A stretch of 34,284 nucleotides of DNA from Lutispora sp041687175. Lineage in GTDB: Bacteria > Bacillota > Clostridia > Lutisporales > Lutisporaceae. Under the pieces are notes generated by a model. It made no database searches. It saw only the letters and a program-made list of their open reading frames with translations, and was not told the DNA's origin. The stretch spans positions 1-34,284 of the forward strand of contig NZ_JAWLCK010000017.1 of NCBI RefSeq assembly GCF_041687175.1, in the 5' to 3' direction. How positions within the stretch are numbered: the stretch's first letter is position 1; every line of letters starts with the position of its first letter. Below, in pieces: positions 1 to 7,600 of this stretch. Both the position numbers and the translations under genes were made by a program.

Positions 1-53
1 TATATTGAATGAATGTGTAAATCGTACAATTGTATTCTCCTTTACTCTCTTAT
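1..53 (-). repeat. Left arm of a perfect 53-bp inverted repeat
   Basis: The reverse complement of 1-53 is identical to 231-283. Read on the minus strand, this arm contains the same ribosome site and TTG start (29-27) as the PHP gene at 255, so it would begin a second, leftward copy of that reading frame and run off the window edge after nine codons. The repeat may extend beyond base 1. It could be an invertible-element arm, a divergent duplicate, or a fold-back assembly artefact at a contig end. Confidence 0.9.
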
Positions 54-132
54 AATTTATTGTAATTTAACAATATTTTCAATGATTATTGCATAATTTA
101 TCTTCATAATTTTCAAACAAATTATTTCATAT

Positions 133-166
133 GCAAATATATTTGCTTTATAGCAAATATATTTGC
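133..166. promoter_or_regulatory. Twin 14-bp palindromes, likely double operator
   Basis: The perfect palindrome GCAAATATATTTGC occurs at 133-146 and again at 153-166, with centres exactly 20 bp apart, about two helical turns. This is the expected layout for two dimers of a regulator binding the same DNA face. The pair ends 13 bp upstream of the -35 box of the PHP gene promoter. The protein that binds is unknown, and no obvious cognate regulator gene lies beside it. Confidence 0.55.
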
Positions 167-179
167 TTTTCTTAATTAT

Positions 180-208
180 TTGATCTTTTATAATATTAAT
201 CATACAAT
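180..208 (+). promoter_or_regulatory. Promoter for the PHP phosphatase gene
   Basis: TTGATC (180-185) and TACAAT (203-208) are separated by 17 bp, a good sigma-A type match. It would start transcription near 215, giving a short leader into the TTG start at 255. It lies inside the spacer bounded by the inverted repeat arms, so inversion of the spacer would turn it leftward. A TATAAT at 189-194 has no well-placed -35 box. Confidence 0.5.
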
Positions 209-230
209 ATATTTGTTGAATTAATAATTA

Positions 231-283
231 ATAAGAGAGTAAAGGAGAATACAATTGTACGATTTACACATTCATTCAATATA
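231..283 (+). repeat. Right arm of the 53-bp inverted repeat
   Basis: This arm is an exact inverted copy of 1-53. It spans the ribosome site GGAG (244-247), the TTG start (255-257) and the first nine codons of the PHP phosphatase gene. Beyond 231 the match decays but several more bases still pair (55-61 with 223-229, with one mismatch). The spacer between the arms is 54-230. Confidence 0.9.
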
Positions 284-1055
284 TTCAAATGATTCATATC
301 CTTGGTCTACAACGAAAAACATCTGTGATAGTGCAATAACTAAAGGCTTAAAAGGAATATGTTTTACAGATCATATAGACATTGATTATCCAGATAATAC
401 TGAGGTTTTTGATTATGAAAAGTATAGCAATGAAATAGATAGTTTAATCTTAAGGTATAATGATAAGATTGAGATTTATAAAGGCATTGAGCTTGGAATG
501 CAACCACATCTCTCTAAAAAAAACACTGTTTTCTCATCTAAACCAGACATTGACTTTGTATTGGGTTCCATCCATGTAGTAGATAAAAAGGAACTTTATA
601 AGGGTGATTTCTTGCAAGGCAGAAATAATCATGAAGGTATATTAGCCTATTTTGGGGATTTAAAAAAATCAATTATTTCTTTCAAAGATTTTGATTCGCT
701 AGGTCATATAGATGTTGTTAGAAGATATTTGAATAATGGAGAAGGAGATTTTCAGTTTGATTTATATAAGGATTACATTGCTGATATATTAAAGACTCTG
801 ATTATCAATGACAAAGGAATAGAAATCAATACTTCAGGAAAGAGGTATGGGCTATCCTCTTTCCACCCCTTGACAGAAATACTAGTTTTATATAAAAACT
901 TAGGTGGTGAAATAATAACTATTGGCTCTGATGCTCACAGACCCGATGACTTGGGTTATGGTTTCACAGAAGTCCTGGATTTATTAAAATCCTTAGGTTA
1001 TAAATACTACTGCATATTTAAGAAGAGAAAACCATTGTTCATAAGGATAGACTAG
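255..1055 (+). CDS. PHP-domain histidinol-phosphatase family protein
   Basis: This 266-residue protein belongs to the PHP phosphoesterase superfamily and matches the HisJ/HisK-type histidinol phosphatases in length. These enzymes use metal ions to remove phosphate from histidinol phosphate in histidine synthesis. Metal-ligand motifs are visible in order: HIH at residues 5-7, TDH at 38-40, GIELG near 77, SIH near 106, GHID near 156 and GSDAH near 225. Translation starts at TTG 255, seven bases after GGAG. No other his genes are in the window, so the substrate could be another phosphoester. The first nine codons lie in the inverted repeat arm. The gene converges on the sigma-54 activator, sharing four bases at the stop codons. 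Confidence 0.85.
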   Translation: MYDLHIHSIYSNDSYPWSTTKNICDSAITKGLKGICFTDHIDIDYPDNTEVFDYEKYSNEIDSLILRYNDKIEIYKGIELGMQPHLSKKNTVFSSKPDIDFVLGSIHVVDKKELYKGDFLQGRNNHEGILAYFGDLKKSIISFKDFDSLGHIDVVRRYLNNGEGDFQFDLYKDYIADILKTLIINDKGIEINTSGKRYGLSSFHPLTEILVLYKNLGGEIITIGSDAHRPDDLGYGFTEVLDLLKSLGYKYYCIFKKRKPLFIRID

Positions 1056-1080
1056 CTTTCTATCCTTATTTTGTATTTTT
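1041..1080. terminator. Bidirectional terminator between convergent genes
   Basis: A perfect 10-bp stem (1041-1050 with 1060-1069) closes a 9-nt loop that contains both stop codons. On the plus strand it is followed by a T-rich run (1069-1080). On the minus strand it lies in the last codons of the activator gene. It probably serves mainly the PHP gene. Confidence 0.75.
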
Positions 1081-2464
1081 TAATTTTGTGTTGAAGATTC
1101 TGCCTTTTTATTCCTAGTTTATTAGCACTCTTTGTAATGTTAAAGGAACACTCCTTCAAAGCGTCTATTATCAATTCTTTTTCAATACTTTCTAAAATCC
1201 CGTCAAGACTCTTTCCTTCATGTATTAACAACCGATAGTTAGTATTGCTCTTACTGTTATTAAATATTGGTTTCATATTAGAGAAATGATGGGGCTTAAG
1301 CATATGATCCTTTGTTACAATGTTCATAGCACTTTCTATACAATTTTCTAATTCTCTTACATTGCCTGGCCAATCATAGTTCATAAAAGCATTTTTTACT
1401 TCATTGGAAATATCCCATACATCTTTTTTCAGGACAGTATTGAATTTCTTTATAAAATACTCAGATAAAAGCAGTACATCAGACCTTCTCTCTCTTAATG
1501 GAGGTATCTTTAGATATATCACATTTAATCTATAATATAAGTCTTTTCTTAATGCTCCTGAGGCTACAGATTTTTCAGGCTCTTCGTTTGTTGTAGCTAT
1601 AATCCTTACATCGCATGGTATATCGTTAAGCCCTCCTACTCTTCTAATATATCCTTCCTGAAGTACTCTGAGAAGTTTTGCTTGAAGTTGAAGCCCCATT
1701 GAATTAATTTCATCTAATAGAAGGGTGCCTCCATGAGCCTGTTCAAACAATCCAGGCCTGTTAACCGCACCAGTATAGCTTCCCTTTACAGTTCCGAACA
1801 AAATACCTTCTAAAAGAGACTCTGGTATGGCAGCACAGTTTTGTGCAATAAAAGGCTTACTGCTTCTGGTGCTTTCATAGTGAATGCTTTGAGCAAATAA
1901 TTCTTTTCCTGTGCCTGTCTCACCATAAATCAATACTGTTGAGGAGGATTTTGCTGCAGTTTTAGCAAGAGCTACAGTATTTAAAAAATCATCATCTTCC
2001 CCAATGATAGACTTAAAAGTATAGCCTTTGATATTATCCTTGTTGGATTCCTTTCCAACTAACACTTGCTGTAATATCTGTACTTTCTCAGATAACTCTT
2101 TAACCTTTGTAATATCCTTTGCAATTTCAACAGCACCATATTTGTCGGGAGATATTTTAAAAGGTATTGTACTATTTATTGTCTTTATCTGTTTACCATG
2201 GTTATTAAGATAGGATTGACTTTTATTATAAATAGCTTTTCTGGATTTCAAAACTGTAAGTATAGTGCTTGTGTTTTCAGTGAGACTAGGGAATATCTCC
2301 AGTATATTTTTACCCATGACCTCATCAATATCTAATCCTTCAAGTTCGCCCATTATAGAATTATAAAAAATCGTCTTCCCTTCGTTATCAACAACATGTA
2401 TGCCCGCATCAATATTCTCTATAATGGTCTCTAATATAGACTTATAAAGCATATTTAGACCCAT
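1052..2464 (-). CDS. PAS-containing sigma-54-dependent transcription activator
   Basis: This 470-residue enhancer-binding protein has three parts. An N-terminal PAS sensor spans roughly residues 8-120. The AAA+ core has Walker A GETGTGKE (181-188), Walker B LLLDE (248-252) and LRER near 323. A Fis-type helix-turn-helix lies near 440-466. The core resembles the RocR/ArgR-type activators of amino-acid catabolism (LLLDEINSM). The sigma-54 contact loop reads GSYTGA (228-233) instead of the usual GAFTGA. Start ATG 2464 has GAGGTG six bases upstream. There is no receiver domain, so it probably senses a small ligand. I found no convincing -24/-12 promoter in the window, so its targets are likely elsewhere. 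Confidence 0.9.
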   Translation of the reverse strand: MGLNMLYKSILETIIENIDAGIHVVDNEGKTIFYNSIMGELEGLDIDEVMGKNILEIFPSLTENTSTILTVLKSRKAIYNKSQSYLNNHGKQIKTINSTIPFKISPDKYGAVEIAKDITKVKELSEKVQILQQVLVGKESNKDNIKGYTFKSIIGEDDDFLNTVALAKTAAKSSSTVLIYGETGTGKELFAQSIHYESTRSSKPFIAQNCAAIPESLLEGILFGTVKGSYTGAVNRPGLFEQAHGGTLLLDEINSMGLQLQAKLLRVLQEGYIRRVGGLNDIPCDVRIIATTNEEPEKSVASGALRKDLYYRLNVIYLKIPPLRERRSDVLLLSEYFIKKFNTVLKKDVWDISNEVKNAFMNYDWPGNVRELENCIESAMNIVTKDHMLKPHHFSNMKPIFNNSKSNTNYRLLIHEGKSLDGILESIEKELIIDALKECSFNITKSANKLGIKRQNLQHKIKKYKIRIES

Positions 2465-2502
2465 TTATAACACCTCATCAGATTCATTAAAACATCTAGT
2501 TT

Positions 2503-2535
2503 CAAAACAAAAGAAGTAGGACAATCCTACTTCTT
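2503..2535 (-). terminator. Terminator after glyA
   Basis: An 11-bp perfect stem (2511-2521 with 2525-2535) with a 3-nt loop is followed on the minus strand by TTGTTTTG. It sits about 40 bases past the glyA stop and before the activator gene, so the two are separate units. Confidence 0.8.
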
Positions 2536-2576
2536 ATTATATCAATATTTAACAGGTCTACCAAACACTTTATTTA

Positions 2577-3806
2577 TTAGTATAGTTGGTATTTATCTGT
2601 GAGCGCCCTTACTCTTTTTCTAGTTGCTTCAATGTCATCAGGTTTACTTATTATATGAGCTATAATTCTTGCTATTTCAACCATATCATCTTCTTTGAAT
2701 CCTCTTGTAGTAACAGCAGGAGTTCCAATTCTAATGCCACTCGTGATAAAAGGACTTTGAGGGTCGAAAGGAATTGTATTCTTGTTTACTGTAATACCAA
2801 CTTCATCTAATAAATGCTCTGCATCTTTACCTGTAATGTTTTTATTTCTAAGATCTACTAGCATCAAATGATTATCAGTACCATTTGATACTAGATTGAA
2901 TCCTTCGTCCTGTAGTGCTTGAGACAGAGCTTGAGCATTCTTTATTACTTGTTTCTGATAACCAGCAAAATCATCACTCATAGCTTCTTTAAAGCATATT
3001 GCTTTTGCCGCAATAATGTGCATTAAGGGTCCTCCCTGTATTCCTGGGAAAATAGCCTTATCTATAGCTTTAGCAAATTCTTCTTTACATATTATAGCTC
3101 CTCCCCTCGGACCTCTAAGGGTTTTATGAGTGGTGGTTGTAACAAAATCTGCATAATCTACTGGATTTGGATGCAGCTTTGCTGCTACTAAACCTGCTAT
3201 ATGAGCCATGTCAACCATCAACATTGCTCCTACCTCGTCAGAAATTTCCCTGAACTTTTTAAAATCTATTACTCTAGGATAAGCGCTAGCACCGGCTACT
3301 ATCAACTTAGGCTTTTTTTCCTTAGCAATTTGCCTTACTTTTTCATAATCTATTAATCCAGTGTTCTCATCTACACCATAAGCTACAAACTTGTAATACT
3401 TACCGGATATATTCACTGGGCTTCCATGGGTTAAATGGCCTCCATGGGATAAGTTCATACCCAATACCACATCACCTGGTTCTAATACTGAAAAGTACAC
3501 TCCCAGGTTTGCATTAGCTCCTGAGTGGGGCTGCACATTAGCATGTTCTCCATTAAAGAGTTTTTTCAATCTTTCTCTAGCTAGATTCTCTGCTATATCA
3601 ACTTCTTCACAACCTCCATAATATCTGCGACCTGGATAACCTTCAGCATATTTATTTGTTAGTATAGTTCCCATAGCCGCCATCACAGCAGGACTTACAA
3701 AATTCTCAGAGGCTATAAGTTCTATATTTCCTCTCTGTCTATTGAGTTCTTTTTCTATTACTTCTGCAATTTCAGAGTCTACTTTCCGAATTAATTCCAG
3801 TTCCAT
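2577..3806 (-). CDS. glyA: Serine hydroxymethyltransferase
   Basis: GlyA is a cytosolic PLP enzyme that interconverts serine and glycine and loads tetrahydrofolate with a one-carbon unit. The 409-residue length is normal. The PLP lysine is K228 in TTTTHKTLRGPRGG; YAEGYPGRRYYGG near 53-65 and HSGANAN near 94-100 are also family signatures. Start ATG 3806 is preceded by AAGGAGG six bases upstream, a very strong site. It has its own terminator and is separated from trxA by another, so it is probably monocistronic. I could not identify a clear promoter in the AT-rich 120 bp upstream. Confidence 0.98.
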   Translation of the reverse strand: MELELIRKVDSEIAEVIEKELNRQRGNIELIASENFVSPAVMAAMGTILTNKYAEGYPGRRYYGGCEEVDIAENLARERLKKLFNGEHANVQPHSGANANLGVYFSVLEPGDVVLGMNLSHGGHLTHGSPVNISGKYYKFVAYGVDENTGLIDYEKVRQIAKEKKPKLIVAGASAYPRVIDFKKFREISDEVGAMLMVDMAHIAGLVAAKLHPNPVDYADFVTTTTHKTLRGPRGGAIICKEEFAKAIDKAIFPGIQGGPLMHIIAAKAICFKEAMSDDFAGYQKQVIKNAQALSQALQDEGFNLVSNGTDNHLMLVDLRNKNITGKDAEHLLDEVGITVNKNTIPFDPQSPFITSGIRIGTPAVTTRGFKEDDMVEIARIIAHIISKPDDIEATRKRVRALTDKYQLY

Positions 3807-3900
3807 GATATACCTCCTTTTGTATTTCTGATAATATTATATATTTTTAGCCATAAGAATCATAGCAAAAAATATAAATTTTATAAATTGTTTGCCATTC

Positions 3901-3931
3901 ACAAACAAATAAAATGGCATTACGCCATTTT
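3901..3931 (-). terminator. Terminator at the end of trxA
   Basis: An 8-bp stem (3911-3918 with 3924-3931) with a 5-nt loop is followed on the minus strand by ATTTGTTTGT. The stem overlaps the trxA stop codon (3930-3932). It ends the csoR-rseC-trxA transcript. Confidence 0.8.
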
Positions 3932-4256
3932 ATATATGTTTATTAATCATTGATTCAAACATTTGTTTAGGTCTTACCCCAATTAACCCATCAACCTTCT
4001 TTCCATTCTTAAATAGAAATACTGAAGGTATGCTCATTATATCGTATTGAGAAGCTAAATTTGGATTCTCGTCTACATTTACCTTGACAACTTTAATCTT
4101 CTCACTGTATTCATTAGCCAATTGGTCAATCACTGGAGATACCATTCTGCATGGACCACACCATGCTGCCCAGAAATCTACCAATACGGGTTTATCTGAA
4201 TTTAACACTTCACTATTAAACATACTTTCATTTACAGCCTTTACTTTATCACTCAT
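3930..4256 (-). CDS. trxA: Thioredoxin
   Basis: This 108-residue thioredoxin has the canonical active site WCGPC at residues 32-36 and the cis-proline segment MSIPS near 75. It reduces protein disulfides in the cytosol. Start ATG 4256 follows GAAGGAG by seven bases. It is the last gene of a three-gene unit with the RseC-like protein and the CsoR-family repressor, so its expression probably follows the signal sensed by that repressor. No thioredoxin reductase is in the window. Its neighbours suggest a thiol or reactive-sulfur role, not the glycine reductase role seen for some clostridial thioredoxins. Confidence 0.97.
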   Translation of the reverse strand: MSDKVKAVNESMFNSEVLNSDKPVLVDFWAAWCGPCRMVSPVIDQLANEYSEKIKVVKVNVDENPNLASQYDIMSIPSVFLFKNGKKVDGLIGVRPKQMFESMINKHI

Positions 4257-4277
4257 TGTTATACTCCTTCCAATATT

Positions 4278-4709
4278 TTAATCTCTTACAATTCTAATAA
4301 GAACAGGTTTGAATTTATGCATATTTTTTATCTTTGATTCATTAAACCTTATTCCTAGATAGCTCATAGTTAATATTAACAGGCCTGATACTGCTGCAAT
4401 CACCTGAGACTTACTCTCATCATATCCTAAAGCACCTCCGGAATAATATCCTCCTAACAGGCCAATAATTAATCCAAGCAACGGTATCCCATACATTATA
4501 AAGCTGGCAAAAAGAAAATTTTCGGTCTTTAATTCTATTTCTACCGTATCACCTGGGTTTCCATTAATAGTGTTCTCTGCAGTAAGAATCATATTTAAAT
4601 TTTCTCTTCCAACTTGACATGCACCACAATCACCACATGCGGCATGTCTAGCTATCAGTACTTTTGCAGTATCATTGTTTACTTCTATAATTCTGCCAAT
4701 CTCTTTCAT
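4278..4709 (-). CDS. SoxR-reducing system protein RseC family membrane protein
   Basis: The protein has an N-terminal soluble part with CxxCxxC in the context RHAACGDCGACQVG (near residues 22-35), then two hydrophobic helices near 64-90 and 100-120 and a short basic tail. This matches the RseC/MucC family, linked in proteobacteria to SoxR reduction and Rnf-type electron transfer. I place the start at ATG 4709 (143 residues, MKEIGRIIEV) because AAGGT lies seven bases upstream. An upstream ATG at 4724 overlaps the csoR stop as ATGA but lacks a ribosome site. The cysteine cluster could hold a metal or Fe-S centre. It lies between csoR and trxA, a redox context. Confidence 0.8.
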   Translation of the reverse strand: MKEIGRIIEVNNDTAKVLIARHAACGDCGACQVGRENLNMILTAENTINGNPGDTVEIELKTENFLFASFIMYGIPLLGLIIGLLGGYYSGGALGYDESKSQVIAAVSGLLILTMSYLGIRFNESKIKNMHKFKPVLIRIVRD

Positions 4710-4720
4710 AAAATCTACCT

Positions 4721-5002
4721 TCATTTCACATATTTAACTATAGTATCTATCAACTCGTCTAGCCTTTCATCTGAAGCATCACTTCTTTTATAAGCCTCAG
4801 GTATACATTCTTTTATATAGCCATCCAGCATAAGACCACCAATTTTATTGATGGCTGATCTAACTGCGGATATCTGAATCATTATATCTCCACAGCATTT
4901 GTCTTCTTCAACCATTCTTTGTATTCCTTTAACCTGGCCTTCAACTTTTTTTAGTCTGCTTAATATAGCTAGCTTTCGTTCCTCTTTATCAATCGTTTTC
5001 AA
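4721..5002 (-). CDS. CsoR/FrmR-family (DUF156) transcriptional repressor
   Basis: This 93-residue all-helical protein matches the CsoR/RcnR/FrmR/CstR family, which form tetramers and lose DNA binding on metal, aldehyde or persulfide binding. SRLKKVEGQVKGIQRM (15-30) is the family N-terminal helix. The sensor cysteines are C36 (with adjacent C37) and C66. The residue four before C66, histidine in copper-sensing CsoR, is tyrosine (Y62). The C/Y/C pattern fits thiol or persulfide sensing better than copper. Start is TTG 5002, nine bases after an AGGGGG tract that is also part of the operator. It leads an operon with the RseC-like protein and trxA and is likely autoregulated. Confidence 0.85.
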   Translation of the reverse strand: MKTIDKEERKLAILSRLKKVEGQVKGIQRMVEEDKCCGDIMIQISAVRSAINKIGGLMLDGYIKECIPEAYKRSDASDERLDELIDTIVKYVK

Positions 5003-5008
5003 TTCTTA

Positions 5009-5025
5009 ATACCCCCTACCCGTAT
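5009..5025. promoter_or_regulatory. CsoR/FrmR-type operator
   Basis: The 17 bp read ATAC, a C-rich core CCCCTACCC, then GTAT: an inverted repeat flanking a C (or G) tract, the architecture known for DUF156-family operators. It begins about two bases past the predicted transcription start of csoR and overlaps its ribosome site, so bound repressor would block initiation. Confidence 0.65.
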
Positions 5026-5033
5026 ATAATATA

Positions 5034-5061
5034 ATTATATACTATATAATCCTTATGTCAA
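5034..5061 (-). promoter_or_regulatory. Promoter of csoR-rseC-trxA
   Basis: On the minus strand TTGACA (5061-5056) and TATAAT (5039-5034) are both perfect consensus hexamers, 16 bp apart. The predicted start near 5027 is immediately upstream of the operator at 5025-5009. Confidence 0.8.
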
Positions 5062-5068
5062 TATCTAT

Positions 5069-5779
5069 TTAAATGATATCCTTAATAATATCATTTACAA
5101 CTACCGAAGCAAGTATAAGTCCAGCAACTGATGGCACAAATGAAATACTGCCTGGTACATTTTTTGATGGATTTTCCGGCATCTTCATTGTGGTTTTAAT
5201 GGGTTTTTCCTTTGAATAAACAACTTTAAGTTTTTTTATACCATGCTTTCTTAGCTCATATCTTAGAACTTTAGCCAGTGGGCACATTTCAGTTTTATAA
5301 ATATCTGTTACTTCAAATTTCGTAGGGTCAAGTTTATTACCGGCTCCCATGGAGCTAACAATAGGAATACCCTTATTTATGGACGTCACTATAAGGCTTA
5401 TCTTTGCAGAAATCATATCAATTGCATCTATTATATAATCATAGTCTTTTTTTATTATTTCATCAGCAATATCATGATGGTATTTTCTATTAATAGCAGT
5501 TACCTTGATATGTGGATTTATTTCTAGAAGCCTTTCCCGCATAACATCCACCTTGTATCTGCCCACTGTTTTCGTAGTAGAATGAAGTTGTCTATTAATA
5601 TTTGTGACATTGATTGTATCATAATCTATCAGCACAAGATTTCCAACTCCGCATCTTCCCAAGGCTTCTGCAGAGAAAGAACCTACTCCACCAATACCGA
5701 AAATGGCTACTTTACTATCCTTAAGTTTTTCGATGGCTTTTTCCCCTATTAGAAGCTGTGTTCTCTCATACATACTCAA
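5069..5779 (-). CDS. tcdA: tRNA threonylcarbamoyladenosine dehydratase (TcdA/CsdL family)
   Basis: This E1-like, ATP-dependent enzyme cyclises t6A to ct6A in tRNA. The ThiF/MoeB fold is shown by the nucleotide loop GIGGVGSFSAEALGR near the N-terminus, then LIDYDTINVTNINRQ and YIIDAID, with MPENPSKNVPGSISFVP near the C-terminus as in TcdA. The frame is open to 5824, but that start lies inside the aspS terminator. I prefer TTG 5779 (236 residues), eight bases after GGAGG; ATG 5773 is the alternative. It follows hisS-aspS and shares their tRNA theme but is behind a terminator. A weak 9-bp stem lies in its last codons (5071-5096). Confidence 0.9.
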   Translation of the reverse strand: MSMYERTQLLIGEKAIEKLKDSKVAIFGIGGVGSFSAEALGRCGVGNLVLIDYDTINVTNINRQLHSTTKTVGRYKVDVMRERLLEINPHIKVTAINRKYHHDIADEIIKKDYDYIIDAIDMISAKISLIVTSINKGIPIVSSMGAGNKLDPTKFEVTDIYKTEMCPLAKVLRYELRKHGIKKLKVVYSKEKPIKTTMKMPENPSKNVPGSISFVPSVAGLILASVVVNDIIKDII

Positions 5780-5789
5780 TTGTATAACC

Positions 5790-5822
5790 TCCAAAAGTGC
5801 CCTGCTTACTCTTAAGCAGGGC
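5790..5822 (-). terminator. Terminator after aspS
   Basis: A perfect 10-bp GC-rich stem (5799-5808 with 5813-5822) with a 4-nt loop begins eight bases past the aspS stop. It is followed on the minus strand by ACTTTTGG, a short T run, so some read-through into tcdA is plausible. Confidence 0.75.
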
Positions 5823-5829
5823 ATATTTC

Positions 5830-7596
5830 CTATTCCACTTTCAGTTTTAACTCCGCCAATTGTTTTTCATCTGCAAAAGATGGTGCATCTGTCATTAAGC
5901 AGCTTGCACTTTGGGTCTTCGGAAATGCTATAACATCTCTTATATTATCGGTGCCTGTAAGAAGCATTATAAGTCTATCCATTCCAATTGCTAAACCTCC
6001 ATGGGGTGGTGTTCCATACTTGAATGCTTCCAGTAGGAAACCGAATTTTTTCCAAGCCTCATCCTTTGAGAATCCTAAAAGATTGAACATCTTTTGCTGA
6101 ATCTCACTATCGTGTATTCTAATGCTTCCTCCGCCTAATTCATAACCATTCAATACGATATCATATGCCTTTGCTCGAGCTTTTAAAGGTTCGCTGTCCA
6201 ACAATTCAATATCCTCGTCCATTGGGCTTGTGAAAGGATGGTGCATAGCCACATATCGGTTTTCTTCATCATCATAATCCAGCAGGGGAAACTCTGTAAC
6301 CCATAGCAGACCAATTTTATTTTCATCTACTAAATTGAATCTCCTGGCCAGTTCTAACCTTAGTTGCCCTAAAGAATCATATACGACTTTTTTATTATCA
6401 GCTACTATAAATATTATATCTCCTGTTTTTGCATTCATTCTTTCAATTATTGACTTAATTTCCTCTTCTTTTAGAAACTTAGCTATGGGTGATTTAAGGC
6501 CATCTTTTGTAAAATTCATCCATGCAAGTCCTTTTGCTCTATATGTTTTCACAAACTCACCAAGACCATCAATCTCTTTTCTGCTTAGATTACTACCACA
6601 ACCTTCAGCATTTATAGCTTTTATGCAGCCCCCATTTTTTATGGTCTCAGAGAATACTTTAAATTCGCTGTCTGTTAAGATATCCCCCAAATCCTTTAAT
6701 TCTAATCCGAACCTTATATCTGGCTTATCCGAACCATATCTTTCCATAGCTTCTTTATATGTCATCCTTGGCAAGGGTAAAGAAATTTCCTGATCTTTTA
6801 TATTTTTAAATACCTCTTTCATAAGACCTTCTATGACACTTATTACATCATCTGCATCTACAAAGGACATTTCCATATCAAGCTGAGTAAACTCAGGCTG
6901 TCTATCTGCTCTTAAATCTTCATCCCTGAAACATTTTACTATTTGATAGTACTTATCAAATCCAGATACCATCAGTATTTGCTTAAAAAGCTGTGGCGAT
7001 TGGGGTAAAGCAAAAAACTTTCCAGGCTGTACCCTACTAGGCACTAAATAATCTCGGGCTCCTTCAGGGGTAGTCTTTGTCAACACAGGAGTTTCGATCT
7101 CAATAAATCCATTCTTATCAAAATAATCCCTGATAAGCTTATTTACTCTGTGCCTGACAAAGAAGAAGTTCTGCATTACAGGTCTTCTTAAGTCCAAATA
7201 TCTATACTTCAATCTCAAATTTTCCGAAACATTCAAGTCATCTTCAATATATATAGGAGGCGTTTCTGATTTACTTATAATGGTTATATCTGATGCTAAC
7301 AACTCAATATATCCTGTTTTCATTCTCTTATTAATTGCATTTTCAGCTCTTTCACCAATTTTACCAGATACATGTATTACATATTCTCCTCTGACTTTTT
7401 GGGCTTTTTCAAACAATTGAGAGTCTATGTCTTTATTAAAAACCACCTGCAAAATCCCTGTTCTATCTCTTAAATCGATAAAAAGCAAACCTCCAAGGTC
7501 TCTGCTTTTTTGAACCCATCCTGTTAAGGATACTTCCTCTCCAAGATTATTCAATGATAATTCTCCGCACATATGTGTTCTTATATATTTAGCCAT
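5830..7596 (-). CDS. aspS: Aspartyl-tRNA synthetase
   Basis: This 588-residue class IIb synthetase charges tRNA-Asp. Its layout is the bacterial type: an N-terminal OB-fold (about 1-105), the catalytic core with motif 2 FRDEDLRADRQPEFTQ near 218-233, a GAD insertion domain (roughly 285-420), and motif 3 GLAIGMDRLIMLL near 530. Length and motifs are complete. Start ATG 7596 follows AAGGAGG and lies four bases after the hisS stop, so the two are co-transcribed under the T-box upstream of hisS. Whether it also charges tRNA-Asn cannot be told from the sequence alone; no gatCAB genes are present here. Confidence 0.97.
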   Translation of the reverse strand: MAKYIRTHMCGELSLNNLGEEVSLTGWVQKSRDLGGLLFIDLRDRTGILQVVFNKDIDSQLFEKAQKVRGEYVIHVSGKIGERAENAINKRMKTGYIELLASDITIISKSETPPIYIEDDLNVSENLRLKYRYLDLRRPVMQNFFFVRHRVNKLIRDYFDKNGFIEIETPVLTKTTPEGARDYLVPSRVQPGKFFALPQSPQLFKQILMVSGFDKYYQIVKCFRDEDLRADRQPEFTQLDMEMSFVDADDVISVIEGLMKEVFKNIKDQEISLPLPRMTYKEAMERYGSDKPDIRFGLELKDLGDILTDSEFKVFSETIKNGGCIKAINAEGCGSNLSRKEIDGLGEFVKTYRAKGLAWMNFTKDGLKSPIAKFLKEEEIKSIIERMNAKTGDIIFIVADNKKVVYDSLGQLRLELARRFNLVDENKIGLLWVTEFPLLDYDDEENRYVAMHHPFTSPMDEDIELLDSEPLKARAKAYDIVLNGYELGGGSIRIHDSEIQQKMFNLLGFSKDEAWKKFGFLLEAFKYGTPPHGGLAIGMDRLIMLLTGTDNIRDVIAFPKTQSASCLMTDAPSFADEKQLAELKLKVE

Positions 7597-7600
7597 GGAT

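Noticed and set aside
189..194. TATAAT as the -10 box of the PHP gene
   Set aside because: The best -35 candidate is 20 bp upstream, too far; TTGATC/TACAAT at 17 bp is better.
3807..3929. A riboswitch or clear promoter upstream of glyA
   Set aside because: The gap is short and AT-rich, with no recognisable aptamer and only poorly spaced promoter-like boxes.
6335..6793. A 152-codon plus-strand open frame
   Set aside because: It lies wholly antisense to aspS, has no ribosome site and a composition (Ser, Leu, Phe, Pro-rich) typical of the reverse of an AT-rich gene.
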